From: Flavobacteriaceae bacterium
GTDB taxonomy: Bacteria > Bacteroidota > Bacteroidia > Flavobacteriales > Flavobacteriaceae
Reading direction: 5' to 3'
Length of the DNA stretch: 41,416 bases
Assembly (NCBI GenBank): GCA_029268555.1
Contig: JAQWNN010000023.1
Span: 1-41,416, forward strand
Part shown: in pieces, positions 16,111 through 23,802 of the stretch
Layout: the number at the start of each line of letters is the position of its first letter
Numbering within the stretch: position 1 is the first letter of the stretch
The notes under the pieces: model-generated
The model's database searches: none
What the model was told of the DNA's origin: nothing
Seen by the model: only the letters and a program-made list of their open reading frames with translations
Program-made: the position numbers and the translations under genes

Positions 16111-16135
16111 AGGAGGGCCTTGCCCTCCTTTTTTT
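16111..16135 (+). terminator. Rho-independent terminator after susD
   Basis: AGGAGGGC (16111-16118) pairs with GCCCTCCT (16122-16129) around loop CTT and is followed by a T run. This GC-rich stem is the strongest terminator hairpin seen in the window and closes the susCD operon. Confidence 0.85.
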
Positions 16136-16181
16136 GTGGTTCCACCTTACTGTCTTACTTTTAAATACTTTTATTAAAAAT

Positions 16182-19100
16182 ATGCGTTTCTTAATGCTTT
16201 ATTTAAGCTTATTTTATTGCTTAAATTCATGTTCGGACAAAAATAAATTATTCAAAAGAATTGATGTAAGTCACTCCAATATTGAGTTTAACAATAGGAT
16301 CATTGAGAATGATTCCCTAAGTATACTAGACAACGAGTTTTTTTATAACGGAGCTGGTGTTGCCCTAGGTGACCTTAACAACGATGGGTTAATTGATGTA
16401 TTCTTTGCCGGAAATCAAGTTGACAACCAATTATATATTAATCGTGGTAATCTTCGATTTTCAAATGAAAGTAGTGCCTCTGGTATTCAAAAAAAAGACC
16501 CACTAATTTGGTCCTCAGGAGTTAATCTAGTTGATATAAATAAAGATGGCTTATTAGATATATATATATGTAATACCCTTAGAACTGAAGATGATCTGAG
16601 AAAAAACTTGCTTTATATTAATCAGGGTGCGAATGATAATGGTATCCCATCTTTTATAGAGCAGGCCGAAGATTATGGTTTAGATGATGATAGTTATTCT
16701 TCGCATGCACAATTTTTTGATTTTGATAATGATGGTGATCTCGACCTATTTATAGGTGTAAATAGGATAGAAAATATCGACCCAAATATCTTTCAAAATC
16801 TACAAAGTGAAACTGCAATTTTAAGTGTTGATAAATTATATGAAAACAAAGGATCCTCTAGCCTCCATCCCTTTTTTGAAGATATATCTAAAGGAGCAAA
16901 TATTAAGCTACATGGTTTTAGTCATAGCTCTTTAATTCAAGACATAAATCATGACGGGTTGCTTGATATTTACGTATCCAATGATTATTTAAGTAATGAT
17001 ATTGTATACCTCAATCAAGGAGATAAGACTTTTAAAAATGAAGCTAGAGCTATGTTCAAACACTTTAGCTTGAGTTCTATGGGAAGTGATTTAGGAGACA
17101 TAAACAACGACGGTAAATTAGATTTTTTTATTTCTGAAATGCAACCCTATTATAACAAAAGGAAAAAACTATTTCAAAAAGGAACCAGCTATACTAAAGA
17201 GATTTTAACTCGTCGTTACGATTACGAATACCAATATCCAAGAAACGTATTACAACTTAATCAAGGTATCAATCCAATAAGTGGCTTGCCGATTTTTAGT
17301 GAAATTGGAATGGGTGCTGGTGTAGCTGAAACTGATTGGAGCTGGGCGAGCCTATTTGCTGATTTTGATAATGATGGATGGAGTGACCTATTTGTAGTGA
17401 ATGGTTTTCCAAAAGATATTGTCGATAAAGATTTTGGAGACTTTAGAGTGGCTGCTAACCGACTCGTAAGCAGAGAACAATTACTCTCAGCAATACCACA
17501 AATTAAAGTTGCCAATTTTGCTTTTAAAAATACTGGGGACATTCAATTTGAAGATGTGTCTAATTCCTGGGGGACTGATTTCTCTTCATATACAAACGGT
17601 GCAGTTTATGGTGACCTTGATAACGATGGTGATTTAGACTTGTTGCTAAATAATATTAATGATCCCGCAACTTTGTTGGAAAATACATTATCAGATGAAG
17701 AAGGTATGTACAATTACATAAGATTCGATCTCGTGGGTAAAAATCCCGATCAGCAACCCTTTGGAAGTGAAGTAAGGCTTTATAATGGAAGTGAAATTCA
17801 AACAAAAATTATTTTATCTGGAAGAGGCTATTTATCTCAGCCAGAATCAACGATTCACTTTGGACTAGGATCAAAAACTCAGGTTGATTCTGTAGAGGTT
17901 CGTTGGCTTGATGGAAGTATACAGAAATGGTCTGATTTTGAAATAAACAAAACACATCGCTTAAACTATCAGCAAAAAAAACTCAAATTTTTTAAACCTA
18001 ATAAAATTCCCCCCTTATTTAAAGAAGAAAGCGCCCCTACAAAACTAATTCACAGTGATGTTGATGAGGATTTTATTGATTTTAATCTTCAAATAACTAT
18101 TCCCTATAAGTTTTCTCAAAGTGGACCAGCCCTCGCAGTTGGTGATTTAAATGGGGATGGTTTAGAAGATCTATTAATAGGAGGGAGTCGTGGTAAAAAA
18201 GAAACACTTTTTTATCAAAAAAAGAATGGTACTTTTTCTAAAAAGACAAAATCTTTTAAAAATCAACCAAGAGATTTAGAGGAAGATGCTGGGATTGTAT
18301 TGTTCGATGTTGAAAATGATGGGGATTTAGATGTTTATTTTGCTCATGGATCAGGTCAATTCTCCCCGAACTCAACTGCATATAATGATCTATTATGGAT
18401 TAACAACGGTGCAGGGGAGTTTACACTAGCCAATATAGAGCTCCCAAATCGTGGAGAAAATAGCTCTTGTGTAAAACCTGGTGACTTTGATGGTGATGGC
18501 GACCTAGATCTTTTTATAGGTAATAGAGTAGTTCCTGGACAGTACCCTGTTTCAAGTCGGTCGTACCTTCTAGAAAATAAAAGTACTGAAGATCAAATAC
18601 TCTTTATAGATGCATCTGACAAAATAAGCACTGGGGAAAAAGAATTGGGATTGATTACTGATGCGCTCTGGACAGATTTTAATAACGATGGGTGGGAAGA
18701 CCTAATTGTAACTGGTGAATGGATGTCGATATTATTTTTTGAAAATCAAAAAGGTTTCTTAAAAGAATTGGAGCAAACTGGAGTAGAATCAGCAATTGGA
18801 TGGTGGAAAAGTGTAACAGCTGGAGATTTAGATAATGACGGTGACCTTGATTATATTTTTGGGAATTTCGGTAAAAATACATTCTACAAGGCAACAGCTG
18901 AAATGCCTATGACGATCATCGCCAAAGATTTTGATGATAACGGAAGCGTTGACCCATTTATTTCATTTTATGTTCGCGACAGCCTTGGAATAAAAAGAAA
19001 TTATCTTTATCATCCATGGGATGATGTAATCAAACAATTTAGAGGTTTAAGGAAAACTTATAATTCATATAGTGCATTTGGAGAAGCCACGGTTGAAGAA

Positions 19101-19727
19101 ATTTTTGAAAATCAAAATATTTCTGATGCACTGATTAAGTCTTCGACCTGGATGGAAACCTCATGGATTGAAAATTTAGGAAGTAATAAGTTTCAGCTTC
19201 ATAAACTCCCCAAAGAAGCCCAATGGGCACCGGTATTTGGTTCAACAACTTTTGATCTTAATCAAGATGGCTATGAAGATCTTTTAATTGTAGGTAATGA
19301 TTATGGTGTTGAGGTTAATCAAGGTCGTTTAGATGCTCTTCAGGGTTTAGCCCTAATTAATAACCGGAAAAAAGGGTTTATCCCGCTGAGTTTAGAAAAA
19401 TCGAATTTTTTTGTGCCTGGAAATGGAAAAAGTTTGGTGCAAATAAGTATTGGTGAACATCCTTATTTCATTGCATCCCAAAATAATGATAGTCTTAAAG
19501 TTTTTAAACCCCTTTTTCAATTTGACCCTATAATGATCTCTTGGAAAAAAGGAGAAACAAGTTGTTTGATTTATACAGAAATCAGTGGTGTTCAAAAAAG
19601 ATCTAAAAACGATGGCTTTAGCTTCCAATCGCAAGGAACTCGTTCTTTTTGGGTGCCAAAACAAACTAAAAAAATAGAGTTTTACAATTCAAATAAAAAA
19701 ATAATAAGAACTAAAATCTATAAATAA
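16182..19727 (+). CDS. FG-GAP/VCBS repeat and ASPIC-UnbV domain surface lipoprotein
   Basis: The start was set at ATG 16182, which opens a lipoprotein signal (MRFLMLYLSLFYCLNSC, lipidated Cys17); an in-frame ATG at 16134 sits inside the terminator stem tail and would bury the signal. The 1181-residue product carries about 14 DxDxDGxxD-type calcium loops (DLNNDGLIDV, DFDNDGDLDL, DFDGDGDLDL and others), the hallmark of FG-GAP/VCBS beta-propeller blades. A middle ASPIC/UnbV domain is visible (SGRGYLSQPESTIHFGLG, then VRWLDGS). Such proteins often accompany SusC/SusD pairs in marine Bacteroidota and are thought to bind ligands or surfaces. Two propeller regions flank the ASPIC domain. Confidence 0.88.
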   Translation: MRFLMLYLSLFYCLNSCSDKNKLFKRIDVSHSNIEFNNRIIENDSLSILDNEFFYNGAGVALGDLNNDGLIDVFFAGNQVDNQLYINRGNLRFSNESSASGIQKKDPLIWSSGVNLVDINKDGLLDIYICNTLRTEDDLRKNLLYINQGANDNGIPSFIEQAEDYGLDDDSYSSHAQFFDFDNDGDLDLFIGVNRIENIDPNIFQNLQSETAILSVDKLYENKGSSSLHPFFEDISKGANIKLHGFSHSSLIQDINHDGLLDIYVSNDYLSNDIVYLNQGDKTFKNEARAMFKHFSLSSMGSDLGDINNDGKLDFFISEMQPYYNKRKKLFQKGTSYTKEILTRRYDYEYQYPRNVLQLNQGINPISGLPIFSEIGMGAGVAETDWSWASLFADFDNDGWSDLFVVNGFPKDIVDKDFGDFRVAANRLVSREQLLSAIPQIKVANFAFKNTGDIQFEDVSNSWGTDFSSYTNGAVYGDLDNDGDLDLLLNNINDPATLLENTLSDEEGMYNYIRFDLVGKNPDQQPFGSEVRLYNGSEIQTKIILSGRGYLSQPESTIHFGLGSKTQVDSVEVRWLDGSIQKWSDFEINKTHRLNYQQKKLKFFKPNKIPPLFKEESAPTKLIHSDVDEDFIDFNLQITIPYKFSQSGPALAVGDLNGDGLEDLLIGGSRGKKETLFYQKKNGTFSKKTKSFKNQPRDLEEDAGIVLFDVENDGDLDVYFAHGSGQFSPNSTAYNDLLWINNGAGEFTLANIELPNRGENSSCVKPGDFDGDGDLDLFIGNRVVPGQYPVSSRSYLLENKSTEDQILFIDASDKISTGEKELGLITDALWTDFNNDGWEDLIVTGEWMSILFFENQKGFLKELEQTGVESAIGWWKSVTAGDLDNDGDLDYIFGNFGKNTFYKATAEMPMTIIAKDFDDNGSVDPFISFYVRDSLGIKRNYLYHPWDDVIKQFRGLRKTYNSYSAFGEATVEEIFENQNISDALIKSSTWMETSWIENLGSNKFQLHKLPKEAQWAPVFGSTTFDLNQDGYEDLLIVGNDYGVEVNQGRLDALQGLALINNRKKGFIPLSLEKSNFFVPGNGKSLVQISIGEHPYFIASQNNDSLKVFKPLFQFDPIMISWKKGETSCLIYTEISGVQKRSKNDGFSFQSQGTRSFWVPKQTKKIEFYNSNKKIIRTKIYK

Positions 19728-19891
19728 TTTAATCAGGGGTTAAAATGATAAATAATTATTTAAGACTAATTTGAAACAAAAAAATACTCATTAAGATTAT
19801 TTTTACCTTAATTTCTTCAAAAATGGTTATTAATCTAAATAGAATAGATCCTTATTTCGGTCCTTAATAATTAAGCACGAGTTAATTCTAG

Positions 19892-20551
19892 ATGATTAAA
19901 AAAGTCTATTATTTTGTTATGTTTTACCTCTTTTTGGGAGTCTTTACCAGTTTGGCCCAAGGGGGTGATCTACTTATTCAGCAATATAGTAAAGGTCCTG
20001 GGTTAGATGAAAATTTTCCCAAATGGTCCTTAAGAATTGGGCCTCAAGTTAATAGAATAAATACTGATTTGGGAACAAGTTCTCCAACCTTAACTTTGGG
20101 AGGTGGTGCGGAATTAGAATATCGATTGTCAAAAACCGTAGGTCTTGTAATTGGGGCTCAATACAATCCCATAAGTTATTCTTATTTTGAAGATGACTCT
20201 ATTGCAACAGATCGCTTAAAGTACATTAGCTATCCTCTAATCCTAAGACTTCAGCCGACAGCTAAAGTTAGCTTTGGTCTTGGTCTTGTCTACCAAGCCT
20301 ATATAAGTGGAGAAAAAAGGCTTGAAAAAGAAGATATTCAGACCTTAACTGAATATGAAAATGAGGTTTTTAGAAATACCATAGGGGCTAATGTCCAGAT
20401 TGCCCATTATCTAAGTAAGCCGTTTCTTGTGTATATCAATTTTAGATGGGTTAGAAGAATAAGTCCTGTAACACAGCCTCAAACTAATAATACCTCGGGT
20501 TTTCAAATGGGAATTATTTGCCGTTTATGGAAAAGTAAGTTACGTTCTTAG
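19892..20551 (+). CDS. Outer-membrane beta-barrel protein (219 aa)
   Basis: A signal peptide (MIKKVYYFVMFYLFLGVF, cleavage after SLAQ near 23) precedes alternating hydrophobic strands (KWSLRIGPQVN, LTLGGGAELEYRLS, VGLVIGAQYNP, VSFGLGLVYQAYISG), the pattern of a small eight- to ten-strand barrel of the PorT/OmpA-like class. There is no peptidoglycan-binding domain. The function is unknown. The gene stands alone and converges on the decayed - strand gene, its stop lying three bases from the remnant's end. Confidence 0.65.
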   Translation: MIKKVYYFVMFYLFLGVFTSLAQGGDLLIQQYSKGPGLDENFPKWSLRIGPQVNRINTDLGTSSPTLTLGGGAELEYRLSKTVGLVIGAQYNPISYSYFEDDSIATDRLKYISYPLILRLQPTAKVSFGLGLVYQAYISGEKRLEKEDIQTLTEYENEVFRNTIGANVQIAHYLSKPFLVYINFRWVRRISPVTQPQTNNTSGFQMGIICRLWKSKLRS

Positions 20552-20554
20552 GTT

Positions 20555-21031
20555 TCAATTCTTAATTGTCATTATCTCTATAATCCTATTAATAACTTGG
20601 TCTCCATACTTTTTTATTACAGCTTCACCATTTAATCTATTAATAGATTTAATAGTTTCAATCAAGTTCCTTCAATAGATTAAGATCGACATAACCTTCT
20701 GTCTCTATTATAATTAAAGGTGGGGTTGGTTTGAAGTTATTATTTTAAACTTTTTGTTTTTCCAAAATTAGCTCAAATTAATACCTGTAAATTCATCTTT
20801 TTTTTTCAAAAATTTTTGAATGAAAAGAGAGCCTGATCGTAAATTTTTTCCCCCTTAAAACATTATTTCTTGTATTTCTCCGTTTCTCAAATCAATTATC
20901 TTCCCTGAAGGAATCATACAGCAATGCAGTTGGCCTTGTTTGCTACAGTTATCTTTATATTTTTAAGGGCTTTTTGATACCTTATATTATGTTGCAAGAA
21001 GAAAGAAAAGAAAAATAAGAGGTGATTTCAT
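20555..21031 (-). pseudogene. Decayed secreted protein gene with TonB-plug-like C-terminal segment
   Basis: The stretch between two genes is not empty. On the - strand an ATG at 21031 opens a hydrophobic leader (MKSPLIFLFFLLAT), then the frame continues with two TAA stops to KDNCSKQGQLHCCMIPSGKI and stops at 20855-20857. After further broken frames, 20735-20661 reads FKPTPPLIIIETEGYVDLNL and on to LKELD. A frameshift at about 20661-20665 then gives IETIKSINRLNGEAVIKKYG, ending EIMTIKN at 20555. That last part matches the plug-domain pattern IESI.VL.GE.AI.KYG..G.NGVIEITTK. It lies 15 bases downstream of the LpxR-like gene, so it may once have been in its operon. Whether both ends belonged to one gene is inference. 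Confidence 0.5.
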
Positions 21032-21045
21032 TTCAAATATTTTCT

Positions 21046-21951
21046 TTAAAAAAACTTATTTAAGCTAATATTTAAATAAAGATGGTTATTTATTCTCTGT
21101 GTGGTAATAAATGCTGAAGTATAATTCAACATTAATTGCCCTCGCCATCCAGATCTGAAATATGCCAATCCCCCTTGTAGAGTTTTTCTAAAAAATTTTG
21201 CTTTAAGATTATAAGATGTATTTGATTCAAATAGGCTACCAGTCAAAGAATAATCGTGAAAATTTAACGTAAATTTTGTTCCAGCGAATAATGCAAATCC
21301 CTTACTGAGATCTTCTAATCGTTGGCCAAAAAATGGGAGCCCCGGTAAATTCCCCCATTGAATCCCAAAACGGCCACTAAAATTAGTTCGAAAACTTCCT
21401 ACAAATATTCTATTTTCTTGTACCCACTTCAATTTTTTATTTAATTGTTTTCCCCATAAAGCAGATGCATCAAAATTAACGAGAAAGGATTGTGGAATTG
21501 AATAGGCCCAACTAAGTGGTTCTAGATTGAGAATATAGATATGGTAATTATTTTGAAAATATTTTGCGAGACTTGCCTCTGCTCCAGAAGTCCCTATCTG
21601 TAGGCCCCATCCGTATCCAAAGTCTAAGTTCTGAAAATATTCTTTTTGGAAACTCAAATAAAGCCAACCACTATATGGATAATCAATTTTATTCAAGTCA
21701 CTTGTTAATCTAAGAGAGGGTGTGTTAATTTCTTGCCCAAATGTCCAATGTTCTGATACATAAACTTGAGAGTCAACAGAGTCTTTAGGTTTCTTTTTTA
21801 GTCTACCATATTTCAAAAAAATTCCACTAGAATAATAGCGATCTGTCCCAAAATAGAGGTCGTTATCAACGCTTAAACCAAAGTAACTTTGACTCATTAA
21901 CATCATCGATATAAGGTAAAATACGGTGAAAAATAATATTTGCTTATTCAA
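21046..21951 (-). CDS. LpxR-family lipid A deacylase homologue
   Basis: This is a 301-residue outer-membrane protein with signal peptide MNKQILFFTVFYLISMMLMS. The opening SVDNDLYFGTDRYYSSGIFL matches the DUF2219/LpxR signature, in which Asn and Asp at the mouth of the barrel are part of the calcium-dependent active site. A second family segment, WGLQIGTSGAEASLAKYFQN, is followed by a histidine that may be the catalytic one. The rest is alternating beta strands ending in a C-terminal aromatic (NKFF), typical of barrels. LpxR removes 3'-acyloxyacyl chains from lipid A; homologues are common in this phylum and activity is not assured. It is transcribed divergently from the GNAT gene. Confidence 0.75.
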   Translation of the reverse strand: MNKQILFFTVFYLISMMLMSQSYFGLSVDNDLYFGTDRYYSSGIFLKYGRLKKKPKDSVDSQVYVSEHWTFGQEINTPSLRLTSDLNKIDYPYSGWLYLSFQKEYFQNLDFGYGWGLQIGTSGAEASLAKYFQNNYHIYILNLEPLSWAYSIPQSFLVNFDASALWGKQLNKKLKWVQENRIFVGSFRTNFSGRFGIQWGNLPGLPFFGQRLEDLSKGFALFAGTKFTLNFHDYSLTGSLFESNTSYNLKAKFFRKTLQGGLAYFRSGWRGQLMLNYTSAFITTQRINNHLYLNISLNKFF

Positions 21952-22062
21952 ATTGAAATACTAGTTCTTATTTTTTCGAATGGCACTAGTACGTTTTGCA
22001 TCGATTTTTTTATAAAATTACTAACTCTAACTCTACAAAACTTATTTTTGAGAAAAAATTAA

Positions 22063-22572
22063 ATGATCCGAAAAGCTGAAATAATTGATTTAATGAAAAT
22101 CAAGAAAATTACCGAAGCGTGTACTCAGGATCTTATTGATCAAAATATATTCCAGTGGAACAAAAACTACCCAAGTTTAACAGCTTTTAAAGAAGATATT
22201 GAGGAAGAGTCATTATACGTTTATCTAAAAAAAGAAAAAATTGTGGGTTGTATCATGTTTTCTGAAAAAAAAGATCCCCTTTATAATACAATCAATTGGC
22301 TCACGCCAGATAATAAAAACCTATATATTCATCGTCTTGCAGTACATCCAAAAAGTCAAAGACAAGGTATTGCAAGACAATTAATGGACTTTGCTGAAGA
22401 TTTTGGTGAAAAAAAAAGAATGGAATCAATTCGTTTGGACACCTTTAGCCAAAATCCACGAAATATCCGATTCTATAAGGCCAGAGGTTATCTAAATTTA
22501 GGTGATGTATATTTTGAAAATCAAAGCGAAGATCCCTTTCACTGTTTTGAAAAACTGATAAAAAGGATTTAG
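22063..22572 (+). CDS. GNAT-family N-acetyltransferase
   Basis: This 169-residue protein has the GNAT core: IHRLAVHPKSQRQGIARQLM (motif A with the RxxGxA acetyl-CoA pyrophosphate loop), then IRLDTFSQNPRNIRFYKARG (motif B, with the N..FY.k.GY pattern common in this family). The substrate cannot be told from sequence. A -7-like TATTTTTG lies at 22043-22050 in the divergent promoter region shared with the LpxR-like gene, but no matching -33 element is visible. The next gene begins 21 bases after the stop, suggesting one transcript with the crotonase and QueD genes. Confidence 0.82.
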   Translation: MIRKAEIIDLMKIKKITEACTQDLIDQNIFQWNKNYPSLTAFKEDIEEESLYVYLKKEKIVGCIMFSEKKDPLYNTINWLTPDNKNLYIHRLAVHPKSQRQGIARQLMDFAEDFGEKKRMESIRLDTFSQNPRNIRFYKARGYLNLGDVYFENQSEDPFHCFEKLIKRI

Positions 22573-22593
22573 TTCACTACTTTTACAGCTTCT

Positions 22594-23340
22594 ATGGAGC
22601 CATATGTTAACCATTTTGAAAAAGATCGTATTGGATATCTGGAATTCGGACACCCAGCAGCAAATTCATTGCCTTCAGATTTACTAGAACAACTTAAACA
22701 GCAACTGAATTTACTTTCTATAAGCAAAGCAGTAAAGGTTATTGTTATTCAAAGTGGAGGTGACCAAACCTTTTCTGCTGGGGCATCATTCAATGAAATG
22801 AAAAAAATGAAAAATATAGAAGTCGCAACTGCTTTTTTTATGGGTTTTGCAAACCTAATAAATAGTATACGTTTATTAAATAAATTTGTGATTGCAAGAG
22901 TTCAAGGCAAAGTTGTAGGTGGTGGGGTTGGCCTAGTTGCAGCTTGTGATTATGTAATTGCGCTAGATACTGCTGCTGTCAAGCTCTCCGAATTGTCAAT
23001 TGGAATTGGTCCCTACGTCATTGAGCCTGCTGTCTCAAGAAAAATTGGAACCACAGCGTTTAGTCAGTTATCACTAGATGCTCACGAATGGAAATCAGCT
23101 AAGTGGGCTAAAAAGCATGGATTATATACCTCAATTTGTAAATCCAAGGTGGAGCTTGATCAAAACATTGTTAAAACGGCTACTAGATTTGCAAGTTATA
23201 CCCAAAAAGCGAATGCAACGCTTAGAAAGCTGCACTGGAAAGAGACTGATAATTGGGATGCTTTACTGACTAAAAACGCAAAAATCACTGCAAAATTAAC
23301 GTTAGAAAAAGCTGCTCAAAAAATACTTAAAAATATGTAA
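22594..23340 (+). CDS. Enoyl-CoA hydratase/isomerase (crotonase) family protein
   Basis: The crotonase fold is clear: an oxyanion-hole motif (QTFSAGASFNEM, about 58-69), VVGGGVGLVAACDYVIA (107-123), and SELSIGIGP (132-140), whose Glu133 aligns with the first catalytic glutamate of hydratases. The position of the second catalytic glutamate appears to be Gln158 (AFSQLSLDA), so water addition may be impaired and another crotonase reaction (isomerase, decarboxylase or hydrolase) is possible. Length (248) is normal. It lies 21 bases after the GNAT gene and five before the queD-like gene. The substrate is unassigned; fatty-acid or amino-acid catabolism is the family's usual setting. Confidence 0.82.
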   Translation: MEPYVNHFEKDRIGYLEFGHPAANSLPSDLLEQLKQQLNLLSISKAVKVIVIQSGGDQTFSAGASFNEMKKMKNIEVATAFFMGFANLINSIRLLNKFVIARVQGKVVGGGVGLVAACDYVIALDTAAVKLSELSIGIGPYVIEPAVSRKIGTTAFSQLSLDAHEWKSAKWAKKHGLYTSICKSKVELDQNIVKTATRFASYTQKANATLRKLHWKETDNWDALLTKNAKITAKLTLEKAAQKILKNM

Positions 23341-23345
23341 TTCAA

Positions 23346-23798
23346 ATGATTAATTCAATTCGAATAACTAAGGAGTTTAAGTTTGAAACAGGCCACGCCC
23401 TTTTCGGACATGATGGCTTGTGTAAAAATATACATGGGCACAGTTATAAGCTTTCTATTACACTTAAAGGAAAACCAATTGAAGACCCATCTAGCGTTAA
23501 ATTTGGGATGGTAATGGACTTTAGTGATCTTAAGGCCATTGTTAACAAACTAATTGTCAAGCCATATGATCATGCTACTGTTTTAAATGTAAATTCCCCT
23601 CACAAAGAATTAGCAGATAGTATGGAACAAGCGGGGCATAAAATTATTCGGGTAAATTACCAACCGACTAGTGAAATGATGGTGATTAATTTTGCTGAAA
23701 AAATTGCCGCTGCATTGCCCTCAAATTTAGAATTACATCATCTATCTTTAAGAGAGACTGAAACTTGCTACGCTGAATGGTATGCATCGGATCAGTAA
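23346..23798 (+). CDS. queD: 6-carboxytetrahydropterin synthase QueD / PTPS family
   Basis: This 150-residue T-fold enzyme has zinc ligands His17 (ETGHAL), His30 and His32 (IHGHSY) and the active-site Cys26 (GLCKNIHGH). The signatures MVMDFSDLK, the PYDHATVLN dyad region and a late LRETETCYAEW, whose glutamate anchors the pterin, are all present. QueD makes 6-carboxy-5,6,7,8-tetrahydropterin from dihydroneopterin triphosphate in queuosine synthesis. A PTPS-type role in pterin metabolism cannot be excluded, since the length and the wide spacing in the loop LNSPHKELADSM vary between subfamilies. Its stop lies four bases from that of the convergent pbp1A gene. Confidence 0.82.
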   Translation: MINSIRITKEFKFETGHALFGHDGLCKNIHGHSYKLSITLKGKPIEDPSSVKFGMVMDFSDLKAIVNKLIVKPYDHATVLNVNSPHKELADSMEQAGHKIIRVNYQPTSEMMVINFAEKIAAALPSNLELHHLSLRETETCYAEWYASDQ

Positions 23799-23802
23799 TA
23801 GT

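Noticed and set aside
16134-16181. Upstream start for the FG-GAP lipoprotein
   Set aside because: It begins at the tail of the susD terminator and disrupts the lipoprotein signal that starts at 16182.
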